In this document: positions 33,884 to 39,058 of the stretch, in pieces | How the letters are laid out: each line of letters begins with the position of its first letter | Position numbering within the stretch: position 1 is the first letter of the stretch | DNA from: SIG589 sp964566175 | Lineage (GTDB): Bacteria > Bacillota > Clostridia > Oscillospirales > Acutalibacteraceae | NCBI GenBank assembly: GCA_964566175.1 | Contig: CAZMHU010000018.1 | Location: 1 to 39,058, forward strand | Reading direction: 5' to 3' | DNA: 39,058 nucleotides | Made by a program: the position numbers and the translations under genes | Notes under the pieces: generated by a model | Told to the model about the DNA's origin: nothing | Databases searched by the model: none | What the model saw: the letters and a program-made list of their open reading frames with translations, nothing else

Positions 33884-33911
33884 AAAGTGAGCGGGTCACC
33901 CCACTCACTTT
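33884..33911 (-). promoter_or_regulatory. Leader hairpin of the rimP-nusA operon
   Basis: AAAGTGAGTGGG-GTGA-CCCGCTCACTTT on the transcribed strand: a 12-bp stem with one G-U pair and a four-base loop. The G-U is possible only in the minus-strand transcript, which fits an RNA structure. It lies about 27 bases before the rimP start and is followed by TTTTCGTTCT, so it could act as a weak attenuator. Function inferred. Confidence 0.6.
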
Positions 33912-33933
33912 CTCATAACATCTTAACGTACAG

Positions 33934-33962
33934 AGTATACCACACCTTATAATAAAAAGCAA
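33934..33962 (-). promoter_or_regulatory. Promoter of the rimP-nusA operon
   Basis: TTGCTT (33957-33962), 17-bp spacer, TATACT (33934-33939) on the minus strand. It lies directly after the stop codon of the recombinase::SpoVT frame. Confidence 0.75.
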
Positions 33963-33969
33963 GCACTTT

Positions 33970-34416
33970 TTATTCTTCAAGTTGCTTGCCGAGAAACACC
34001 GCCGCAACCTGTATAAGTTTTATGTCGGTTTCGGTGGAAATATGCGACGCGTCGTTTGACAGAAGTACCACAGCACCAACAACGTCACCGGCGGACAGCA
34101 CAGGTGCCGCGGCACAAACCGCCCGCTCAATTCCGTCAAGTGCATATACACTCTCACCCGATTTTGCGGTATACAACCTGCGCGACTGCATAATTTCCTC
34201 AAGCGCATCGGTGCTTCGCCGGTTAAGCACATCTTTTTTCGAAATACCCGCCGCCGCAACGCACCCATCCCTGTCGCATATGATAACAGAAAGTTGCGTA
34301 CCACACAGCAGCGCCTCGGCATATTGCACCGCGAAAGCCGACAACTCGCCTATCGGCGAATATTTTTTAAAAATCACTTCCCCGCCCGCGTCGGTATAAA
34401 TCTCCAATGGGTCGCC
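33970..34416 (-). pseudogene. spoVT: 3' part of spoVT (truncated at its 5' end)
   Basis: Codons 31 to 178 of the sporulation regulator SpoVT by collinearity with the B. subtilis protein as I remember it (178 residues). 148 residues remain, which equals the expected number with no insertion or loss. It retains the GAF-type C-terminal domain (ICDRDG, SKKDVLNRRS, VVGAVVLLS) and lacks the swapped-hairpin DNA-binding domain. Family role: SpoVT controls forespore genes late in sporulation. The matching 5' piece is not found elsewhere in the window. Confidence 0.82.
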
Positions 34417-36132
34417 GTTACTGATAACACTGACATCATAGACCTTGTCCGCCCGATTATTGCTCGTTTGGACTATTACAGTCGATAAGCTATCTATGAT
34501 GCCCGAATTAAAATTTGCAACATTCTCTGTTTGCGGCAGTACTCCGCTTTCAAGGATACTTGTAATATCGGCTTTGAGCTTTATTACAATGCTGTCCTCA
34601 TAGACATAAATTCTGTCAACAATCAATTCCAAATCGCCCTTTGTGAAGGATGATTTGTTTATAACCTCATCGAATATATCAAGTGCCGCTTTGGCGGTGC
34701 GGTTGGTTTTTATAATGGTATTGCGTTTATCGTGGGTGAGTAAAATTTGATTGTTTATGCCGTCAATTCTCGCTTCACATTCCGCAATCAGCTCATCATA
34801 GGTTTCTTGAATGGAGTCTTCACGCTCGGGGTGTCGCATAAGCTCTCTCGTACATTGCCGTATGTACATTTTCTTTTCTTCGTGTGCATCACAAAGTCGC
34901 TTTTCAAGAAGGTCTATGGTTTCCTGATTATTTTTAATTGCTTCATTCTCGCCATCTATGGATTTTCGGATTTTTGCAATCATATCACCCGAGGTTTCTT
35001 TAACCTTTATCAGATAATTCCGCAGTGTATTATCAAGCACATCCACTCGTATGTGGTGGCTGGTGCAACCCTTTAGTCCTCTTTGATGATATGCACCGCA
35101 ACGGTAGGCATCCTTCAAATCCTTTCGGCTCATCGGAAACATCGGACTGTGGCAGTCACCGCATTCAAGCAAGCCCGAATAAACATTATCGTATTTTTTA
35201 ACCCCTCTGTAATGATTTACGGAACGCTTTTTAAGCAGCTCCTGCACTGTGGCAAAGGTGCGGTAATCTATAATCGGTTCGTGGTTGTTTTCAAATACTA
35301 TATGCTCATTTACATCTTTTTTAATATCTTCACCGTTAATTTTTTTACGGGTGAATTTTCCCTGACGAAGTGTGCCGATATAAAAATCGTTTGTAAGTAT
35401 TCCCTGAACGGTTGCTATACTCCATTCGGGACGGGCTTTAAGCTTGCATTCCTCACCTCTTGCTTCCTTTCTTGCCCGTTCGTTCATTCTCGGTGTTGGG
35501 AAGTGCTGTTCGGTAAGGTGGTTGGCAATCTTTTTGTAGCCCCAGCCCTCGCAGTAAAGCTCAAATATCTTTTTTACAACAATTGCTTCTGTCGGTTCAA
35601 CCTCATAGGTCATTGTTTTATTATTTGTAATCACATAACCGTACGGAACGGCACAAACCCATTTGCCGTCCTCCTGACGCCTTTTTATAACCGACTTAAC
35701 CTTTTTGGAAGCATCGGTTACGGGCATTTCATTTACAAGGAAGCGAAATTGTATCGCCGTCCAATCATCATAAGTGGGATAGTCGATACTGTCACCGATA
35801 GATATAATTCTGACACCGGCATCACGCAGATCTTCAAGCTCAACAAGTCCTCTGCTGTTACGGCGTGAAAATCTCGAAAAATCCTTGACTACAAGAATAT
35901 CGTATTTATTCCCCATAAGATATGGGCGCATTTGCTGGTAGCCCTCACGCTGTTCAAAGGTGTAGCCGCTTCTGTCACGGTCTTCATAAAAAGTCAGCCT
36001 TGAACCGGGAAATGTGCGCTCGACATATTCTTTGATAATTGATTTTTGGTTTTCGATTGATGTATTATCACGGTCAAGCTCATCATCAACAGATATACGG
36101 CAGTAGCCGGCGATATCAAATGTTTCTACCAT
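33970..36132 (-). CDS. Large serine recombinase fused in frame to the C-terminal 148 residues of SpoVT
   Basis: One uninterrupted frame of 720 residues. Part 1 (1-572) is a large serine recombinase: resolvase domain with YCRIS (catalytic Ser14) and VKDFSRFSRR; recombinase domain (WSIATVQGILTNDFYIG near 235-255); zinc ribbon CGDC...CGAYHQRG...C near 320-360; a long coiled coil; the DLELIVDRIYVYEDSI tail. Part 2 (573-720) starts at GDPLEIYTD and is SpoVT from its residue 31 to its stop: KKYSPIGEL, the GAF-like sensor and the ending AAVFLGKQLEE. The AbrB-type DNA-binding part (first 30 residues) is absent. Start: ATG at 36166-36168 overlaps the -10 element, so ATG at 36132 after AAAGGAG is chosen. 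Inference: an element integrated in spoVT and the frame reads through the attachment site. The recombinase appears intact; SpoVT is not functional unless the element is excised. Confidence 0.88.
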   Translation of the reverse strand: MVETFDIAGYCRISVDDELDRDNTSIENQKSIIKEYVERTFPGSRLTFYEDRDRSGYTFEQREGYQQMRPYLMGNKYDILVVKDFSRFSRRNSRGLVELEDLRDAGVRIISIGDSIDYPTYDDWTAIQFRFLVNEMPVTDASKKVKSVIKRRQEDGKWVCAVPYGYVITNNKTMTYEVEPTEAIVVKKIFELYCEGWGYKKIANHLTEQHFPTPRMNERARKEARGEECKLKARPEWSIATVQGILTNDFYIGTLRQGKFTRKKINGEDIKKDVNEHIVFENNHEPIIDYRTFATVQELLKKRSVNHYRGVKKYDNVYSGLLECGDCHSPMFPMSRKDLKDAYRCGAYHQRGLKGCTSHHIRVDVLDNTLRNYLIKVKETSGDMIAKIRKSIDGENEAIKNNQETIDLLEKRLCDAHEEKKMYIRQCTRELMRHPEREDSIQETYDELIAECEARIDGINNQILLTHDKRNTIIKTNRTAKAALDIFDEVINKSSFTKGDLELIVDRIYVYEDSIVIKLKADITSILESGVLPQTENVANFNSGIIDSLSTVIVQTSNNRADKVYDVSVISNGDPLEIYTDAGGEVIFKKYSPIGELSAFAVQYAEALLCGTQLSVIICDRDGCVAAAGISKKDVLNRRSTDALEEIMQSRRLYTAKSGESVYALDGIERAVCAAAPVLSAGDVVGAVVLLSNDASHISTETDIKLIQVAAVFLGKQLEE
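34409..34420 (-). other. Probable attachment-site junction in spoVT
   Basis: The recombinase-to-SpoVT switch lies at the codons for SNGDPL (AACGGCGACCCA on the minus strand). Upstream of GDP the protein follows the recombinase tail; from GDPLEI on it follows SpoVT. A central GA dinucleotide, often the crossover of large serine recombinases of this type, is present in GGCGACCC. The exact crossover cannot be fixed without the other junction. Confidence 0.6.
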
Positions 36133-36166
36133 ATTGAATTTTACTCCTTTCTTTGTTTCTGACAAC

Positions 36167-36195
36167 ATTGTATCACTTTTTAACTACAATAGCAA
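36167..36195 (-). promoter_or_regulatory. Promoter of the recombinase gene
   Basis: TTGCTA (36190-36195), 17-bp spacer, TACAAT (36167-36172) on the minus strand, about 35 bases before the chosen ATG. A near-consensus sigma-A-type promoter, so expression is not obviously limited to sporulation. Confidence 0.7.
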
Positions 36196-36216
36196 GATGA
36201 AAATCGAAATATGTAG

Positions 36217-36240
36217 GGTGCAAATTTTTACATTTGCACC
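36217..36240 (-). terminator. Hairpin at the 3' end of the 88-residue gene
   Basis: GGTGCAAAT / ATTTGCACC, a 9-bp perfect stem with a six-base loop that contains the stop codon of the small gene. No T-run follows, so it may be a weak terminator or a stabilising hairpin between this gene and the recombinase promoter. Confidence 0.45.
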
Positions 36241-36494
36241 GCTGTATCGGTAACGGAAATTCCGTTTTCTGCCTGCATTTTTATCAATCTGTCATGGTTT
36301 CGCTTCATCAGCATATACATTCCGTCTTCTAAGCTGCCCTTACCCGAAACATAAACCACCGGCTGATATTTTTTTAATTTCCATTCTTTGAACTGAGGCT
36401 TGAGAGATGTCATCAGCTTTTCATCTTGACCTTCTTCCGCACTCATCCAATAGCAGACCATTTTCATAGGTCGTTCAGTTACTTCGATTTTCAT
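36228..36494 (-). CDS. Small protein of unknown function in the element
   Basis: 88 residues, not recognised with certainty. The sequence is charged and probably globular (MKMVCYWMSAEEGQDEKL at 11-28, YQPVVYVSGKGSLEDGMYML near 43-62), with no membrane segment or signal peptide. A good SD (AGGTGAG) precedes the ATG. It lies directly upstream of the recombinase in the same direction, with a hairpin and a promoter between them. The position suggests a role in recombination directionality or element maintenance, but nothing in the sequence proves it. Confidence 0.7.
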   Translation of the reverse strand: MKIEVTERPMKMVCYWMSAEEGQDEKLMTSLKPQFKEWKLKKYQPVVYVSGKGSLEDGMYMLMKRNHDRLIKMQAENGISVTDTAVQM

Positions 36495-36897
36495 CTTCTC
36501 ACCTCATTCTTTCATTTATTTTTGACTGAAAATCAGTTTTTAATCGCCATATATATGTCTTTGCTTGTCACAACCCCTATAAATTTCGGCTTTTGTTGCG
36601 GTAGTCCGCACTTTGAGACCCCTATCCCACTTAATATCGACTTTTACGACCCCTGAGCGTAATTTTGCGAAAACTCCCACACGGTCGGCTTTGCCGTCCG
36701 AAGTGAGCGAGTCGGGAGGCCTTGCGACCCCGACTCTTATTCCTGCAACCTAAATCGGACAAAAATCTGTTCGACCTTTAAACTGTTACAGCAGAGAAAA
36801 AACGGACTTTGCTATATATTCTTTCTCTGTTGTAATATAATGGGTTTTATTACTTGGGTTTTATTTATAAAGAAAATTCAGTTACCCCCAAAGTAAA
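36495..36897. other. 403-base non-coding region with hairpins and iteron-like repeats
   Basis: No gene seen. Three copies of ACCCCT with related flanks (CAACCCCTAT at 36571-36580, GACCCCTAT at 36617-36625, GACCCCTGA at 36648-36656); an imperfect GC-rich hairpin CGGTCGGC-TTTG-CCGTCCG at 36683-36700; GAGTCGGG / CCCGACTC (36709-36716 with 36729-36736) around AGGCCT; and a 14-bp stem TTACAGCAGAGAAA / TTTCTCTGTTGTAA (36786-36799 with 36822-36835). Taken together this resembles an origin of transfer or replication of a mobile element, without a family match. Confidence 0.45.
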
Positions 36898-37194
36898 TTA
36901 TCCGCTATCGGTTTCAAGTAGACTTGTCACCGTATAGAGATTGGAATCTCTTGCACCGTCTTCGTAGTAGCGAGGTGATTTTTGAACCAAGCCTTTATGA
37001 TTTAGCTCTGCAATAGCTTTATCAACGGTGCTTTCGTTCATACAACAGTCCTTGCCGATGGTACTGCGTGAGGGATAGCAGGTCATACTCTCATCACAAT
37101 ATTTCAGCAGACAACAGTATACCGAAAGCTCTCTCGGCTTCAGCTCCAACTCGAAAACAGAGTTGGGAACCATAAAAAAGTTTTTGTGTTTCAT
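36898..37194 (-). CDS. HTH protein like the N-terminal domain of replication initiators
   Basis: 98 residues. Seen: MVPNSVFELELKPRELSVYCCLLKYCD at 8-34 followed by a winged-helix HTH, TCYPSRSTIGKDCCMNESTVDKAIAELNHKGLV near 38-70. The pattern is that of the replication initiator RepA_N-type/helix-turn-helix proteins carried by clostridial conjugative elements. It is much shorter than a full initiator, so it is either a stand-alone regulator or a truncated one; the frame ends cleanly. SD AAGGAGG lies upstream of the ATG. Likely partner: the iteron-like region just downstream at 36.57-36.66 kb, an inference. Confidence 0.7.
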   Translation of the reverse strand: MKHKNFFMVPNSVFELELKPRELSVYCCLLKYCDESMTCYPSRSTIGKDCCMNESTVDKAIAELNHKGLVQKSPRYYEDGARDSNLYTVTSLLETDSG

Positions 37195-37351
37195 ATAGAA
37201 ACCTCCTTAAAATTTATTGAGATTTCTTTCAGACAGTATCAAACAAAAGCACAGTAATATTTGTTCTCCGAAAAGTCCTCTCATATATAAGGACACTAAA
37301 AACGGATTTGTAAACCAAAATAATAAAAAATATTAAAAAGAATACGAGAGC

Positions 37352-37747
37352 CTATGTTTCCATAAGTTCTCGTAACGTTTGCAGGAGTTTAGTGTGACGT
37401 TTAGAAATTGCCTGTTTGGATATACCGAAGTATTCGGCAATTGCCGTCAGCGAAAATCCTTCGTAATAGTGCAGTTCTATCAGCCTTTTTGAATCATAAT
37501 CAAGAGCAGAAATCATGCTTTTTACTTGATCTACGGCTTCCTTTTTAAGCACTACGTTTAGAACGGGGTTATCGAAATCCGTGCTTTGGTTTAACTGTTC
37601 GGCAGCTTCAAGGTCAATAAAATCCTTGTGCCGTCTGTCACTGCGGCTTTCGGCGTTTTCTCTTTTACGCTCCTGTTCTAAAAAATCGGCAACTTCCTTA
37701 CTCGTAACAACTGCCCTGCCGTTGTAGATGATAGTTATCTCTTGCAT
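37352..37747 (-). CDS. Sigma-70 region 4-type protein of the element
   Basis: 131 residues. The C-terminal half has region 4 of a sigma-70-type factor: VDQVKSMISALDYDSKRLIELHYYEG then the HTH FSLTAIAEYFGISKQAISKRHTKLL near residues 95-120. Region 2 is missing; the N-terminal half is charged (EQERKRENAESRSDRR). Such proteins are common in clostridial integrative elements and are thought to control element genes. Start: the frame is open to 37810, but ATG at 37747 follows AAAGGA and opens with the usual EITIIYNGRAVVTSKEVADFL. Convergent with nothing; next gene upstream is degV. Confidence 0.8.
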   Translation of the reverse strand: MQEITIIYNGRAVVTSKEVADFLEQERKRENAESRSDRRHKDFIDLEAAEQLNQSTDFDNPVLNVVLKKEAVDQVKSMISALDYDSKRLIELHYYEGFSLTAIAEYFGISKQAISKRHTKLLQTLRELMET

Positions 37748-37810
37748 GTCGTCCTTTCCGCTGAAAAAGGTCGCATGCGGCTGCTCCGGCCTATCATCTC
37801 GCCGTGACAT

Positions 37811-38213
37811 TCGTCTTGAGGCCGCAACTGCGACCTCTAACAGCCTATCAAAAAAATAAGAATATTATCTAAAGGCTTTCGCCTAAAGACCGAAAGGACC
37901 AAATGCAAAGAATTTGGATTTTATAAAAACAACTTTGCTTTGGCAATTTAGGGTTGCTGTAATTATATTTTATCATATCCACTGTACCATAAAACGGACT
38001 TTAACGCAACAATTTAAAATTTAATCATTTTTTCTTGCCACCAATCCCCCTGTTTGCCGATTAAAAGTATAAGGCGAGAGTTTACCCCTTCGATAAACAT
38101 CTCGCCTTATACGCCGTTTTATATCATATGTATGTGACTATTTATCTTTTTACTACATTGTGAGTTGTTCCATATGACGCAACGTCATAACCGCCTCTGT
38201 TTTTGCTTCAAAT
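37811..38213. other. About 400-base non-coding region between sigma-like gene and degV
   Basis: No gene seen. It holds a GC-containing imperfect hairpin just upstream of the sigma-like gene (GAGGCCGCA ACT GCGACCTC, about 37816-37837), a small AGGC-TTTC-GCCT hairpin near 37882-37893, AT-rich DNA, and the degV terminator. This is where the right end of a short element would be expected, but no spoVT 5' sequence (an AbrB-type start or a GGCGAC junction) was found here. Confidence 0.5.
38062..38112 (-). terminator. Terminator of degV
   Basis: A 13-bp perfect stem GTATAAGGCGAGA / TCTCGCCTTATAC, extended after a one-base bulge by GTTTA / TAAAC, loop of nine. On the minus strand it is followed by TTTT. 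It lies about 100 bases after the degV stop. Confidence 0.8.
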
Positions 38214-39053
38214 TCACTTTTTGAAAAATGCCACGCCGATAGCGCCCGGTCCTACGTGAGTACCGATAACACTTCCGATTGTGGTATATCGCAATTTCTC
38301 AAGATTTCCGTTCCAAATATGACGGCTGTCCTCGATATACTTTAACAGCAAAGCATCTGAAAGTCCGCTGTAACCGAGCATAACGGGCTTTTGAAAATCT
38401 ACACCGCCTGTTTTCTCGATTTCTTCCACAAGCAGATTGTGTCCCATTTTGGAGCCTCTTGCTTTGCCGAGCATTACGATTTCACCGTCAACAAGCGAAA
38501 GTACAGGCTTGATGTTTAAAACCGAGCCCGCAAACGCAACGGAAGCGGAAATTCTGCCGCCCTTTTTCAAGTATTCGAGAGTATCTACCAACGCTACTAT
38601 GACTATGTTTTTCTTTTCTTCTTCCAATTTTTCGGCAATTGATTTGGCATCAAGTCCCTCATCGACCAATTTGCACGCAAGCTCGGTAAGTATACCGCTT
38701 CCCAAAGTAACCGAACCGCTGTCAACCACATAAATGTTTTCGTAGTCTGCCGCCGCAATAACGGCACTTTGATATGTGCCCGAAAGCTTAGAAGAAATTG
38801 TAATAACAACGGCACTGTCGCCGTTTTCTTTTATTTTATCAAATTCCTTTATAAAGGCGTCGGGAGTGGCTTGGCTTGTTGTGGGGAGAACATCGCTTTC
38901 AACCAGCATTTCGTAAAATCTTTTCTTGTCAATTGTTACGCCGTCTGTGTATTCCGCATCTCCGAAACGCACGGTTAGCGGAACGGTTTGGACGAGGCTT
39001 TTATATTCGGGCATTAAATCTGCGGTTGAATCAACTATAATTTTTGTTTTCAT
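38214..39053 (-). CDS. DegV-family fatty-acid-binding protein
   Basis: 279 residues, complete. DegV/FakB-type proteins bind a single fatty acid and hand it to the kinase FakA for phosphorylation and lipid synthesis. Seen: IVDSTADLMPEY at 5-16, TSQATPDAFIKEFDKI near 59-74 (the TSQPS/TP segment), ISSKLSGTYQSA near 86-97, GRISASVAFAGSVLNIKPVLSLVDGEI near 165-191, and the C-terminal GTHVGPGAIGVAFFKK. The ATG is five bases from the window edge, so its SD and promoter are not visible. Whether it is host or element DNA is unclear; its own strong terminator suggests a host gene. Confidence 0.92.
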   Translation of the reverse strand: MKTKIIVDSTADLMPEYKSLVQTVPLTVRFGDAEYTDGVTIDKKRFYEMLVESDVLPTTSQATPDAFIKEFDKIKENGDSAVVITISSKLSGTYQSAVIAAADYENIYVVDSGSVTLGSGILTELACKLVDEGLDAKSIAEKLEEEKKNIVIVALVDTLEYLKKGGRISASVAFAGSVLNIKPVLSLVDGEIVMLGKARGSKMGHNLLVEEIEKTGGVDFQKPVMLGYSGLSDALLLKYIEDSRHIWNGNLEKLRYTTIGSVIGTHVGPGAIGVAFFKK

Positions 39054-39058
39054 TAAAA

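Larger units (their letters stand above)
34417..37850. mobile_element. Integrative element (left end at spoVT, right end not seen)
   Basis: Region from the spoVT junction through the serine recombinase, an 88-residue protein, hairpin/iteron-like DNA, an HTH protein like the N-terminus of replication initiators, and a sigma region-4 protein. Such small genes are typical cargo or backbone of clostridial integrative and mobilizable elements. No relaxase, coupling protein, VirB4 or resistance gene is present, so it is either a remnant or continues past the window. The right coordinate is only where recognisable element genes stop. Confidence 0.6.

Noticed and set aside
37277..37312. Short inverted repeat GTCCT...AGGAC between the sigma-like and HTH genes as a terminator
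   Set aside because: Only a five-base stem with a ten-base AT-rich loop; too weak to call.
37811..38060. Right attachment site of the element
   Set aside because: No copy of the junction core and no spoVT 5' codons were seen; placing the end here would be a guess.

Overview
The window looks like the chromosome of an anaerobic, low-to-middle GC Firmicute of class Clostridia, probably a gut Oscillospiraceae/Ruminococcaceae relative. This is inferred from the DnaD/DnaI-type helicase-loading pair, the ylxR-ylxQ genes inside a rimP-nusA-infB operon, the NifU-like/GGGtGRT pair, the sporulation gene spoVT, and SD-rich starts with many TTG/GTG initiators. No rRNA, tRNA or CRISPR array was found.

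Layout. (1) 0-2.7 kb: a metal-transporting P-type ATPase divergent from a TetR regulator, with a palindromic operator candidate between them. (2) 2.7-4.6 kb, minus strand: a DnaD-domain protein and a DnaI/DnaC helicase loader. (3) 4.8-10.1 kb, plus strand: galE, a TauE/SafE permease, a NifU-like scaffold protein paired with a GGGtGRT protein, and a GH20-type hexosaminidase. (4) 10.2-14.8 kb: a carbohydrate ABC importer (binding lipoprotein and two permeases, no ATPase) followed by malQ, which together suggest malto-oligosaccharide import and processing. (5) 14.9-26.1 kb: a MATE exporter, then a peptide-use block: dipeptidase pepD, an Xaa-Pro peptidase, a complete Opp/Dpp importer (B-C-D-F-A) and tripeptidase pepT. 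(6) 33.9-26.2 kb, minus strand: the translation/transcription operon rimP-nusA-ylxR-ylxQ-infB-rbfA-nrnA-truB-ribF, with overlapping or nearly touching genes and one good promoter. (7) 36.1-34.0 kb, minus strand: a serine recombinase whose reading frame runs without a break into the last 148 codons of spoVT. (8) 36.2-37.8 kb: small genes typical of integrative elements (an unrecognised 88-aa protein, a replication-initiator-like HTH protein, a sigma region-4 protein) and hairpin-rich DNA. (9) degV at the right edge.

Two places deserve most attention. First, the recombinase::SpoVT fusion. The junction falls at the GDPLEI segment of SpoVT, the first 30 residues (the AbrB-type DNA-binding part) are missing, and the rest is collinear to the stop codon. 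This is what an integrative element inserted in spoVT would leave, comparable in principle to the skin element in sigK. The 5' part of spoVT is not in the window. Second, a cassette of about 200 bp between oppA and pepT (24,707-24,924) made almost wholly of seven different inverted repeats placed end to end, bounded by a 10-bp direct repeat, downstream of a good promoter and directly before the pepT ribosome binding site.

Start codons were chosen by Shine-Dalgarno spacing. Several differ from the longest open frame; the reasons are given entry by entry.
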